Shown piece after piece: positions 8,953 to 17,091 of a stretch of DNA of 64,000 nt. Below the pieces are notes generated by a model, which searched no databases, was not told where the DNA came from, and saw nothing but the letters and a program-made list of their open reading frames with translations. How positions within the stretch are numbered: the stretch's first letter is position 1; every line of letters begins with the position of its first letter. Both the position numbers and the translations under genes were made by a program. Origin of the DNA: JBECKX01 sp964468475 (GTDB lineage Bacteria; Zixibacteria; MSB-5A5; CAIYYT01); assembly GCA_964468475.1 (NCBI GenBank), contig CAYXUL010000001.1, forward strand, positions 124,001 to 188,000. Reading direction: 5' to 3'.

Positions 8953-9747
8953 TTACCCTGTGAACCCTTTCGTCAGTTCAAATGCCTTGATGCTTAGCTG
9001 CGTGAACACCTTGCTGAACATGTACTGGAAGAATGGCAGCGACAGCGCGATCATCAGCAAGCCGGCGCCTATCTTGACCTGGAACCCGACGATGAACATG
9101 TTCATCTGTGGCATCGTGCGGGCAACGATACCCAGGCAAACGTCTGTTATGAACAAGGTGACCAAAATCGGCGCGGCAATCTTGACGCCGATGACGAAGA
9201 CAGAGCCGACGAAGGTGATTATGTGATCGAGCAGCTCACCGCGGAAAACGACGTGCCCGAGCGGCACATACTTAAATGACTCAAACAACGCTTGCAGAAT
9301 CACATGGTGGCCATCGATCAGGAAGAATATCAAGGTTGCGATGATTACCTGGAACTGTCCGATGATCGGCACATTGTCAGAAGTCGTGGGATCGACAACG
9401 TTTACCAGAGCGAAACCGATCTGATATCCGAGGATACCCCCGCCGAATTGAACAGCTATAAAGATGATTTCAAAGAAAAAGCCGATGATCAGGCCGAACA
9501 GCAGTTCTCGAGCCGCCAACAGCGCCAGGGGAACCAGTCCCGGATCGACTTGCACGTTCTGCGCCCCGACCAACGGAAACAAAAAGTAGCCGAACACCAG
9601 TGCCAGCATGATTTTGATCTGAGCCGGCACGGAGCGCTGTCCGAAAATCGGGGCTGCGATCAGCAATCCTCCGACTCGGAAGGTGGTCAGCAGAAAAATT
9701 ACGATGTTATCGAGGGTTAAGCCAAACAGGCTTTGTTCGTGTCCCAA
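8953..9747 (-). CDS. fliR: FliR, flagellar export gate protein (TTG start)
   Basis: The protein has 264 residues with about six membrane helices. The conserved FRVGGLLIAAPIFGQRSVPA segment near residue 22 and the central GFFFEIIFIAVQFGGGILGY region are typical of FliR, which joins FliP and FliQ in the export gate core. No ATG fits the N-terminus. The TTG at 9747-9745 gives a family-like start and has AGGAG 8-9 bases upstream. That ribosome-binding site lies in the 3' arm of a 7-bp hairpin, see the entry at 9756. Spacing to fliQ upstream is 194 bp, unusually loose for this operon. Confidence 0.95.
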   Translation of the reverse strand: MGHEQSLFGLTLDNIVIFLLTTFRVGGLLIAAPIFGQRSVPAQIKIMLALVFGYFLFPLVGAQNVQVDPGLVPLALLAARELLFGLIIGFFFEIIFIAVQFGGGILGYQIGFALVNVVDPTTSDNVPIIGQFQVIIATLIFFLIDGHHVILQALFESFKYVPLGHVVFRGELLDHIITFVGSVFVIGVKIAAPILVTLFITDVCLGIVARTMPQMNMFIVGFQVKIGAGLLMIALSLPFFQYMFSKVFTQLSIKAFELTKGFTG

Positions 9748-9755
9748 CTACAATT

Positions 9756-9773
9756 CTCCTCTTCGGAGAGGAG
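9756..9773 (-). promoter_or_regulatory. Hairpin sequestering the fliR Shine-Dalgarno
   Basis: The mRNA strand reads CTCCTCT CCGA AGAGGAG, a perfect 7-bp stem with a four-base loop. The 3' arm contains the only plausible ribosome-binding site of fliR, and the 5' arm CTCCTCT is an anti-Shine-Dalgarno sequence. After the hairpin come 8 bases and the TTG start. This predicts limited or regulated translation of fliR. Confidence 0.55.
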
Positions 9774-9941
9774 CTATTGCAACCCTTGTGCCAGTTCGAA
9801 ACGGAGGATGTAACTATTTGTGGATCAATGTATTAGAGCATTCGTCGGCGAGTCGGGAAGAGACTCAGGGGGAATAGTTTTCCGGGGTGGGGGATAGATT
9901 GTTTCGGGGTTATGGAACGATCTCGCCCTCACCCCCTGCCC

Positions 9942-10211
9942 CTACCCCACCAGGTGTGGAATCTGGGCGAAAATTCTCTCGGTAAAACCCACCAGCAGGT
10001 TCATGATCCAGGGGAAGAAAATCAACAGCGCTATGCCGACTGCAATTATCTTGGGAACGAAGGTCAACGTCATCTCCTGAATCTGGGTTACCGCCTGGAA
10101 AATCGCGATAACGAAACCCACGATCAGGCCCAGGATGAGCATGGGAGCTGCAGCGGCGAGGGTCAGGATAATTGCTTCCTTGCCCAGCGACAGAACGAAT
10201 TGAGTTGTCAT
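9942..10211 (-). CDS. fliQ: FliQ, flagellar export gate protein
   Basis: The protein has 89 residues, the usual FliQ length, with two hydrophobic hairpin helices (about 15-40 and 53-75) and the conserved AVTQIQEMTLTFVPKI segment between them. FliQ packs around the FliP-FliR core of the export gate. The 194-bp stretch that follows before fliR holds no gene; it contains the fliR hairpin and otherwise nothing recognisable. Confidence 0.95.
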   Translation of the reverse strand: MTTQFVLSLGKEAIILTLAAAAPMLILGLIVGFVIAIFQAVTQIQEMTLTFVPKIIAVGIALLIFFPWIMNLLVGFTERIFAQIPHLVG

Positions 10212-10236
10212 CTTTGAGTGTCCAATCTATGCCCCG

Positions 10237-11001
10237 CTACCCCCCGCCCGCGGCGGCAAAACTTTCAAGTAGAGATTTCACGATCAGGTGCCAGCCGTCC
10301 ACCAGCACGAACAACAGTATTTTGAATGGCAACGATACCAGGATAGGAGGCAACATCATCATACCCATCGACATCAGCACCGAAGCCACAACCATATCGA
10401 TAATCAAGAACGGCACGAAAATGATAAACGCCATCTGAAACGAAGTCCGCAGCTCGGAGATAATAAACCCGGGCACCACGACCTGAATCGGCAATTCCTC
10501 CGGGTTGTCAGGCTTCTTCATGCCGGCAAAACTGACGAATAACGCCAGGTCCTTCTCGCGAGTCTGACTGAGCATGAAGTGTCGCAAGGGCTGGGTGCCT
10601 TTCTCGATCAGCTGTGACTGCGTGATATCGCCCTTCAGGTAGGGTTGTAGCGCTGTCGAATTGATTTTTTCAACTACAGGCGACATGACAAAGATTGTCA
10701 TTACCAGCGAGATTCCCAGAATCAACTGTGATGGCGGCATCTGATTGGTGCCCAGCGCCTGTCTCATGAAAGAGAGCACGATGACGATTCGCAGAAATGA
10801 CGTGGTCATTACCAGAATCGAGGGCGCCAACGCCAGGATGGTCATCAGCAAAACAATTTGGAGTGTTGTCGACAGCCCGCTACCATCTTTGTCGGGGCCA
10901 ATATTCAGCGAGATTGACGGAATCGACTGCGCCTGCAGTGTCGAACCGACAACCAGCACGATTCCGAGAACCAGCAGAATAATGAGTGCTTTGCGGCTCA
11001 T
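10237..11001 (-). CDS. fliP: FliP, flagellar export gate protein
   Basis: The protein has 254 residues. A cleavable signal peptide (about 1-25, ending LQAQS) precedes four membrane helices. The conserved MTTSFLRIVIVLSFMRQALG segment near residue 85 and the MGMMMLPPILVSLPFKILLF C-terminal signature are both present. FliP forms the pentameric core of the export gate and needs FliO for assembly. The start overlaps the fliO stop by 4 bases. Confidence 0.97.
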   Translation of the reverse strand: MSRKALIILLVLGIVLVVGSTLQAQSIPSISLNIGPDKDGSGLSTTLQIVLLMTILALAPSILVMTTSFLRIVIVLSFMRQALGTNQMPPSQLILGISLVMTIFVMSPVVEKINSTALQPYLKGDITQSQLIEKGTQPLRHFMLSQTREKDLALFVSFAGMKKPDNPEELPIQVVVPGFIISELRTSFQMAFIIFVPFLIIDMVVASVLMSMGMMMLPPILVSLPFKILLFVLVDGWHLIVKSLLESFAAAGGG

Positions 11002-11483
11002 GCCTCGACCTCTTTGTGCTTGGTTGAAAGCAGTGGCATCAGCGAACTCTTCGCCTGATTCAGAATCTGGCTGAATTTCGATTGTTGCGGTTTGAGCTGT
11101 TGTTTGCCGGTGGTATCGGCCTCTGTTATTGTGATTTCAGAGATCTTGTTGATGCCATTTTCCGTGGCGCCGACCAGCAAATGCTCATCCCCAACTTTCA
11201 GAACATAGAGTGCTTGTTTGGGAGTAAGGTGCTTGCGCTCGACGATTGTGATCAGACTGCTGCTGCTGCCGATTCGTCCCGAGGAGTAGCGTTTCATCAA
11301 CCACACGGAGACGTAGATAAATGCTACGATCAGCAGCAAAGCGCCGAGTAATTGAAGCAGAGTTGGGCCGAGATCACTCCCGATCTCCGGCACCTCCTCC
11401 TGTTGAGCTTGCAGAGCGCCGGTGTTGATGACGCTCAGCATCATGGTCATAAGTGAAATCACGAATCCTATTCGTTTATTCAT
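10998..11483 (-). CDS. fliO: FliO, flagellar biosynthesis protein
   Basis: The protein has 161 residues. It has an N-terminal signal peptide (about 1-26), a single membrane helix (about 44-65, LLGALLLIVAFIYVSVWLM) and a cytoplasmic domain beginning LITIVERKHLTPKQALYVLK, which is the FliO core motif. FliO is an assembly factor for FliP. Position between fliN and fliP is the standard order and supports the call despite the family's low sequence conservation. Confidence 0.88.
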   Translation of the reverse strand: MNKRIGFVISLMTMMLSVINTGALQAQQEEVPEIGSDLGPTLLQLLGALLLIVAFIYVSVWLMKRYSSGRIGSSSSLITIVERKHLTPKQALYVLKVGDEHLLVGATENGINKISEITITEADTTGKQQLKPQQSKFSQILNQAKSSLMPLLSTKHKEVEA

Positions 11484-11501
11484 CCTATTAACCTTTCTGT
11501 G

Positions 11502-12134
11502 CTAGAGGCTTTTTAGTCTTTCTTCCGGCGATACCAGACTCGTCACCCTCAGTCCAAAGTTTTCGTCAACTACTACGACCTCGCCGCGAGCGATCACTTT
11601 GTTGTTCACCAACAGGTCTACCGGCTCACCGGCCAGTTTGGTAAGCTCCACAACGGAGCCGGCGGTCAGGTCAAGGATGTCGTGAATAGTCAGCTCGGTG
11701 CGTCCCAGTTCGATCGCCACCGGCAGTTTGACGTCAAGCAACAAATCGATGTTGCGTGATTCGCCGCTGGAGGCGGTGCGATCGTAGTGTTCGAATTCGA
11801 CAGACTGCACGGTCGGGTGATCCTCTGGAAGCGGCTGAATGTCATCGATTTCATCGATGGCCTTCAGTTCACTGCCCTTACCTGCTTCCCCTTCACCTTT
11901 AAGCAGTCCGCTGGCTTCTGCCTCAGCCAATTCATCGAGCATCTGCTTCTCGACGTCAGCGTCGATTCCACCGGCCGATTCAAGTTCGTCAGCCGGGATA
12001 GACTCCGGACTCGCGGCGGTACCCTGAGCGTCCTGCGACTGCCCAGGCTCCGGCACAGGATCTGATTGCTGCTGTGCTTCCTGAGAATCTGGCTGCTTCT
12101 GTTCAGGTTCTTCAGGGGTCAACTCTTCCGGCAT
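11502..12134 (-). CDS. fliN: FliN, flagellar motor switch protein with long acidic N-terminus
   Basis: The protein has 210 residues. The first about 125 residues are low-complexity, rich in Glu, Gln, Pro and Ser. The C-terminal SpoA domain (about 128-208) is typical of FliN: LLLDVKLPVAIELGRTELT, VVELTKLAGEPVDLLVN and VVVDENFGLRVT. FliN forms the bottom of the C-ring and helps recruit export substrates. No CheC domain is present, so this is FliN rather than FliY. The long acidic extension is unlike the about 100-140-residue enterobacterial protein but not unique among bacteria. Confidence 0.92.
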   Translation of the reverse strand: MPEELTPEEPEQKQPDSQEAQQQSDPVPEPGQSQDAQGTAASPESIPADELESAGGIDADVEKQMLDELAEAEASGLLKGEGEAGKGSELKAIDEIDDIQPLPEDHPTVQSVEFEHYDRTASSGESRNIDLLLDVKLPVAIELGRTELTIHDILDLTAGSVVELTKLAGEPVDLLVNNKVIARGEVVVVDENFGLRVTSLVSPEERLKSL

Positions 12135-12183
12135 ATTCCGCTCCTACGCTACATTTCCTGGCTCAATCCATGAGCCTTGGGAT

Positions 12184-13164
12184 CTATTCCTCAGTTACTC
12201 CAGTGATTTTCATACCCATCTTGCGCCCGACAATACCGGGCTGCGCAAAAAACTTCTTACGCCCGCGGATGTAGACCTGCAACGGTGTACCTGTCCGCTG
12301 GTCGAGCTGGATCACATCACCGATTTTCAAATCCAGAAAGTCTTTGACTGTCAGCTCGGCAGTTCCGAGTTGTGCGGTCAAACCCGTCTTCACATCTTTG
12401 ATATTGTCAAGGTTGAGTGTGCGACTTTCTTCAATATCACCACGTTTCGATTGCTCCACCCAGGTGTTGCCTATGAGGTCTTTCATGATCGGTTCGAGCG
12501 TGACGTAGGGATAGCAGATCGTCAGAAGACCTGAATTCCCCATCATCTTAACCTGAAATCCGATAACGATTACCGTCTCGCCGGGAGGGACTATCTGCAC
12601 GAATTGCGGATTGGTCTCGAAAGACTGTTGACGTATATCGAGCTCAATGACCGACGCCCAGATTTTTTCCATTTCCTTGAAGACGTTGCGGGCGATTTTC
12701 GACAGCACGGTGCGCTCGATGCCGGTCAGTTCCCGTTCCGATTCGAGGATCCGTCCATTGCCGCCGAACATGCGGTCGATGAACAAGAATGCCAGGGTCG
12801 GATTGAAATCAACCAGGCAGCGACCCTCGAGCGGGTCGCAGGAAACGGTGAAGACGTTCGACGGATTGACCAGTGACATCACCAGTTCCGAGTAGGTAAT
12901 CTGATCGACACTAACCAGTTCGATATCGACCATTGCGCGTTGTATCGCAGAGAGACTCGAGGCAAGATGTCCTCCAAAATTGTCGTGAAGATTTTCCAGC
13001 GTACGAATCTGGTCCTTGCTGACCCGGTTCGGATGCTTGAAATCGTAGGCCACGACAGAGCGGAGAGACTCCTCCTGAGGCCCCAGTTGCGCATCGGCAT
13101 CATCGCCCGACGAAACCGTCGATAACAGCGCATCAATCTCGTCTTGTGATAGGATCTTAGCCAA
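12184..13164 (-). CDS. fliM: FliM, flagellar motor switch protein (TTG start)
   Basis: The protein has 326 residues. The N-terminal LSQDEIDALLS motif is the CheY-P-binding peptide of FliM. It is followed by the CheC-like middle domain (about 45-235) and the C-terminal SpoA domain (about 245-320). The codon at 13164-13162 is TTG; it is accepted as the start because it places the family motif at residue 5 and has GAGGT about 9 bases upstream. FliM links CheY signalling to rotor switching between FliG and FliN. Confidence 0.95.
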   Translation of the reverse strand: MAKILSQDEIDALLSTVSSGDDADAQLGPQEESLRSVVAYDFKHPNRVSKDQIRTLENLHDNFGGHLASSLSAIQRAMVDIELVSVDQITYSELVMSLVNPSNVFTVSCDPLEGRCLVDFNPTLAFLFIDRMFGGNGRILESERELTGIERTVLSKIARNVFKEMEKIWASVIELDIRQQSFETNPQFVQIVPPGETVIVIGFQVKMMGNSGLLTICYPYVTLEPIMKDLIGNTWVEQSKRGDIEESRTLNLDNIKDVKTGLTAQLGTAELTVKDFLDLKIGDVIQLDQRTGTPLQVYIRGRKKFFAQPGIVGRKMGMKITGVTEE

Positions 13165-13201
13165 TCAGTACTACCTCAAACTCGCGTTCGTTCATTCCAC
13201 T

Positions 13202-13789
13202 CTACTGCAGGACAAAGTCCGTCAGGTAGACGGCGTCCGCCTTTGCGGGCGCCACGAATCTATTGACCACCGTCAGTATTTCTCTGCGCATGGCGTTTCG
13301 TTTTTTGACATCGGCCAGTTCCTCAACGGTTTTGGACGAAAGAATCGTGATGAGGATTGCCTTGATCTTGACGGAATTGTCCTCAAAGCTCTTCTTGTCA
13401 TCCTTGGTAGGGAGCTCGAAGCTCACGCTGCACGATAGGTAGCGCGTGCCGGCAGTTCCGGCGGGATTCACGATTATGCTTTCAATCGTGAAGAACTCAG
13501 AGGATTTGTCAGATGAGCCATCTTCCTCTCCATTGTGTGAGTTCGACTCTGCTGCCGCGGGTTTTGCTTCCTCTTGCGTCGCCTGCTCCTGCGGTGAGAC
13601 CGTATGCGTCATCATCGGGCGCAATACTTTCACGGTAAGGATGTAAGCGGCGAAGATCGCTACCAGCGAGATCAGACCGAACATAGCCACCTTGGTCAGC
13701 AACTGGGCTGAGTTAGCTGGAATTATGCTCTTCTTGGTCTCGACCGGCGTCGATTCACTGACTTCTGTCTGCTCTTGTGTATCCGGCAT
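13202..13789 (-). CDS. fliL: FliL, flagellar basal-body-associated protein
   Basis: The protein has 195 residues. A short cytoplasmic N-terminus and one membrane helix (about 31-53) are followed by a low-complexity linker and a periplasmic domain (about 98-195). That domain has FFTIESIIVNPAGT and YLSCSVSFEL, the stomatin-like pattern of FliL. FliL associates with stators to stabilise torque generation. The gene directly follows flbD; motA and motB, which often lie between flbD and fliL, are absent. Confidence 0.9.
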   Translation of the reverse strand: MPDTQEQTEVSESTPVETKKSIIPANSAQLLTKVAMFGLISLVAIFAAYILTVKVLRPMMTHTVSPQEQATQEEAKPAAAESNSHNGEEDGSSDKSSEFFTIESIIVNPAGTAGTRYLSCSVSFELPTKDDKKSFEDNSVKIKAILITILSSKTVEELADVKKRNAMRREILTVVNRFVAPAKADAVYLTDFVLQ

Positions 13790-13816
13790 TTCTCATGCTC
13801 ATTTCTTAGTTTGCAC

Positions 13817-14029
13817 CTAAGAAGTCTCGACCCCGCTCATGGCGGCTGCCATGGCCGTACTACGGCGGTAGTTGGCTACTTTGTCGATTATCTGGTCCGA
13901 GTCTTCCTTGACCATTATCTTTTTCCCTGTGGTGAGGCTGACGATCGTGTCGGGAATTTCCTCGACAAACTCGATCAGATCGGCGTTTACCACCAGGGGT
14001 TGTCCATTTAAGCGCGTGACCTTAATCAT
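13817..14029 (-). CDS. flbD: FlbD-type small flagellar protein
   Basis: The protein has 70 residues. It begins MIKVTRLNGQPLVVNADLIE and continues with PDTIVSLTTGKKIMVKED, which match the small FlbD family encoded after flgE in spirochaetes, Firmicutes and other phyla. This is not the Caulobacter sigma-54 activator that shares the name. Its biochemical role is not established; conservation of the flgE-flbD pair suggests a function in hook or stator assembly. Confidence 0.88.
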   Translation of the reverse strand: MIKVTRLNGQPLVVNADLIEFVEEIPDTIVSLTTGKKIMVKEDSDQIIDKVANYRRSTAMAAAMSGVETS

Positions 14030-14039
14030 CTGTTACCTA

Positions 14040-15968
14040 TTACCTCTTGAGGTTTACCAGCTCGTCGAGCATGTTGTCAGAGGTCGTAATCACACGAGCG
14101 TTGGACTGAAAGCCACGCTGTGCGATAATCATGTTCGTAAATTCCTGTGCTAAATCGACGTTGGCCGATTCCAGCGCTCCGGAAGAAATCGTCGCCGCGA
14201 CAGTCTCGCCCGCGATTCCTTCGATACCTTCACCGGAGTTCGCGGAAGTCTGGTAGAGCGACTCGCCGGCTTTTAACAGACCCTGTTCGTTGTTGAAGTC
14301 CGCCAGTTCAATCTGTGCCAGATTTCGTGAGACACCGTTACTGAAGATGCCGATGATGAGGCCGGTAGGGTCGATCGAGATCTTGTCAAGTATGCCCATG
14401 CCGTAACCATCCTGGTTAATCGCCGCTACCGTCTCAGTGTTCGAGAACCCGGTGAGCCCGTTAAACTCGCCTGAATCGCCGGCGTAGAGATCGACCTGAC
14501 TTTGACCCGCGCCGTTGTTTGGGTCAAAAGTAAGATGGTCTGCGCCACCGTCGTACTGCCAGCGCAACAGCGATCCGTCGTTATTGAAGGTTACGGTACC
14601 GGTTCCGCCCGACTGGATTGTCTCGCCGCCGCCCATCGATACCTGCCAGTACCATTTGTTCGGCTCATTCGACTTGATAAAGTTGGTCAGCATCGTATGA
14701 GTGCCGCCAAGAGAGTCGAAGACGGTGATCGACGTTGATTTTTCCGTGTCGGCAGTCACTATCGTGGCGGTTCCCGGAGTTAAGCCGGTATCACTTGAAG
14801 TGATTGTCACTCCGCCACCGCCGAGACCGGTCACGCCGGTTGCGAGCCCGGTATTCTGGTTGACCGAAATGCCAAGAGTGGACGTCACGGGAGATCCACC
14901 TACGGAAGGAGTGAATTCGTCACTGGCCGAAAACGTGTTGTCGGCGCCGTTATTTACCTGAAACTGGGTTCCTGCCGCGGCGCCAAACATGATATTTGCG
15001 ATGTCGCCTGCGCCGGCGACATTAGTTACCATATTGTATGCTGCACCGGCTTTGGTGCGGGTAACTTGAATCTGACCACCCACGAGCTGGGCGTCGATAC
15101 CGTCAACCAGGTCCAGATTCGAAACCAACTCGTTGACCGTTGAGTTGACGGTCAATCCGGTAATATCAACGAATCCGTTACCATCAACGGAGACCGAGAA
15201 GTCGGAAGCATCGGTTACACCGACATCAGCCAGTGTTTCATTCCCGGTTAGCGCTCCGGGAATTAGAGTCGTGTCATGGACACCGCTCTGCTGAGCGCGA
15301 GTCGCCTGGGCTCCAATAATCGTAATCACGTGGGTGCCACCGGCTCCATCGCGCGCAGTTCCTGAGACCTGAGCGATGTTATTGCTGGGAATCGAGCCGG
15401 GCTTAATGGAAGCGTCCGCACGTGTGGCGGAGGCATCCAAATTGTTGCCATACTCGACCCGGGTGGTCGCATTAGCAGGATCCTGCTGGCCGAACGGCAG
15501 CGTGATGTTTCCTACCGTCGCGGTAGCAGGGATTGTCCCGTCGCCGGCGGCCATCTTACCCTGGACATAGAGCCCGTTCGACGGGTTTACCAGGTTACTG
15601 TTGGCGTCAAATCCGAAAGCGCCCGCGCGCGAGTAGAATTTTTGATTGCCATCCGAGAGAATAAAGAAGCCATTGCCCTGAATCGCCAGATCGGTAATCT
15701 GACCTGTCAATTCGAGTCCACCCTGCGTGAAGAGATTATCAATCGAGGCAACATTCATTCCCAAACCCAACTGCACCGGGTTGGTGCCACCGGAGACGGC
15801 CGAAGGACGGCCCGCTCCGCGCAGACTCTGCACGAGCGCTTCCTGGAAGATCGAGCGCCCGGATTTGAATCCGATCGTGTTGATGTTCGAAATGTTGTTA
15901 CCGATGACGTTCATCCTCACCTGGTGATTTCTCAATCCGGCTACACCGGCAAAGAGTGATGCTAACAT
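14040..15968 (-). CDS. flgE: FlgE, flagellar hook protein (long form)
   Basis: The protein has 642 residues, longer than the about 400 of enterobacteria. The N-terminus (SLFAGVAGLRNHQVRMNVIG, then NNISNINTIGFKSGR) and C-terminus (LAQEFTNMIIAQRGFQSNAR) are the D0/D1 rod-hook signatures. The variable middle (about 170-480) is rich in Gly, Thr, Ser and Val and forms the exposed hook domains. The start has GGAGGT 9 bases upstream. It is exported through the FlhA/FlhB gate with FlgD as cap and FliK as length ruler, both encoded just upstream. Confidence 0.96.
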   Translation of the reverse strand: MLASLFAGVAGLRNHQVRMNVIGNNISNINTIGFKSGRSIFQEALVQSLRGAGRPSAVSGGTNPVQLGLGMNVASIDNLFTQGGLELTGQITDLAIQGNGFFILSDGNQKFYSRAGAFGFDANSNLVNPSNGLYVQGKMAAGDGTIPATATVGNITLPFGQQDPANATTRVEYGNNLDASATRADASIKPGSIPSNNIAQVSGTARDGAGGTHVITIIGAQATRAQQSGVHDTTLIPGALTGNETLADVGVTDASDFSVSVDGNGFVDITGLTVNSTVNELVSNLDLVDGIDAQLVGGQIQVTRTKAGAAYNMVTNVAGAGDIANIMFGAAAGTQFQVNNGADNTFSASDEFTPSVGGSPVTSTLGISVNQNTGLATGVTGLGGGGVTITSSDTGLTPGTATIVTADTEKSTSITVFDSLGGTHTMLTNFIKSNEPNKWYWQVSMGGGETIQSGGTGTVTFNNDGSLLRWQYDGGADHLTFDPNNGAGQSQVDLYAGDSGEFNGLTGFSNTETVAAINQDGYGMGILDKISIDPTGLIIGIFSNGVSRNLAQIELADFNNEQGLLKAGESLYQTSANSGEGIEGIAGETVAATISSGALESANVDLAQEFTNMIIAQRGFQSNARVITTSDNMLDELVNLKR

Positions 15969-16036
15969 TGTTCGTTTACCTCCATGCTACAGGCTTCCTC
16001 AGTGGAGGTCCGGCCTGTCATTATTTGATTAACCAT

Positions 16037-16402
16037 CTATCCTACTACTACTGAATCGATATTCGTGAATACACCGTCACGCATCTTGTCGGTATTGATC
16101 GCCGTCAGGACCGTGCGATTGGAAACGTTCACCAGCAATGCCAGGTCATCGAGCAGCACTACCGAGTCGCGGGCACCCTTGCCGGCGGCGCGATTGATAG
16201 CGCTGGAAAGGCGGGTCATCTTGTCGCCGTCGAGCTGAATGCTGCGCCGATTGATGCGGTCATTCAAATGACGCGAGAAGGTCAGTCCGTCGCCGTCAAC
16301 CTGCCGAACGTCCGGCTGCCGAGCACCCTGAGGGGCTGCCGGTTCGATTGGTGTCGTGTTGACCGGTTGTATGCGTACCAAAGAATCAGCCACCACTGCC
16401 AT
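16037..16402 (-). CDS. Flagellar operon protein, TIGR02530-like
   Basis: The protein has about 121 residues. The diagnostic part is LTFSRHLNDRINRRSIQLDG followed by RLSSAINRAAGKGARDSVVL and LALLVNVSNRTVLTAI, a pattern of the small uncharacterised flagellar-operon protein found between flgD and flgE in many phyla. The start is uncertain. The ATG at 16402 is used because earlier in-frame ATGs (16417, 16426) overlap flgD more deeply; none has a good ribosome-binding site, so translation may be coupled to flgD. The function is unknown. Confidence 0.75.
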   Translation of the reverse strand: MAVVADSLVRIQPVNTTPIEPAAPQGARQPDVRQVDGDGLTFSRHLNDRINRRSIQLDGDKMTRLSSAINRAAGKGARDSVVLLDDLALLVNVSNRTVLTAINTDKMRDGVFTNIDSVVVG

Positions 16403-17075
16403 CCTGAAGTGAGACATTCCGAACATCCGCGAGCGGGATAAAGCTACCGTCAATCACCAGGTAGGCCTGGCCATTGAAATAGCGCACTCCCTGCACAACT
16501 CCGGAAGTGTAAGTCTCGGTACTGACTGAGTTGCCCTGAGCATCCTGAAGACTTATGTCGTAGCTGTAACTTCCCGAAGGCAAGCTGTCGCCATTATCAT
16601 CTTTACCGTCCCAGGTGATACTGTTGTCACCCGGTTGAATGTTGCTGACGGTGAGTGTCCGCACCGCTTTGCCGTTGCCATCCTTAATTGTGATGGTTCC
16701 ACCTGTCGCAAAGGAATCGGATGTGAACTTGATCGGTGTTGCACCGTCAGCAGTGATACTGGTCACATTCGCTTGAGCTGTTACCTCGCGGCCAATCAGA
16801 TTGGTCGCCATGGTGTTGCTGATCGTCTGCGACAGCATCATATTCCACTGAACATCCTGCGACAGCGTGTCATTCATATTCTGAAGCTGTTCAAGGGAGG
16901 AGAAACTCGTCATCTGCTGGATAAATTCCTGGTCCTTCATCGGCTCCAGCGGATTCTGGTTTTGCATCTGCGCAACCAGCATTTTCAGAAAATCCTCTTT
17001 GCCGAGTATGTCCTGCTTCTGCGTTTGATCGGTCGGCTGGGGATTGAGTATATCGCTGATAGATTGTGCGTCCAT
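16386..17075 (-). CDS. flgD: FlgD, hook-capping protein
   Basis: The protein has 229 residues. The N-terminal region LGKEDFLKMLVAQMQNQNPL (about 24-43) followed by EPMKDQEFIQQMTSFSSLEQ is the conserved FlgD export and capping segment. The middle is the FlgD Ig-like domain (about 125-200, with SITWDGKDDNGDSLPSGSYS), and the end is the tudor-like part. FlgD caps the growing hook and is removed when the hook is complete. Confidence 0.96.
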   Translation of the reverse strand: MDAQSISDILNPQPTDQTQKQDILGKEDFLKMLVAQMQNQNPLEPMKDQEFIQQMTSFSSLEQLQNMNDTLSQDVQWNMMLSQTISNTMATNLIGREVTAQANVTSITADGATPIKFTSDSFATGGTITIKDGNGKAVRTLTVSNIQPGDNSITWDGKDDNGDSLPSGSYSYDISLQDAQGNSVSTETYTSGVVQGVRYFNGQAYLVIDGSFIPLADVRNVSLQDGSGG

Positions 17076-17091
17076 AACGTCCGCCAGTTAT

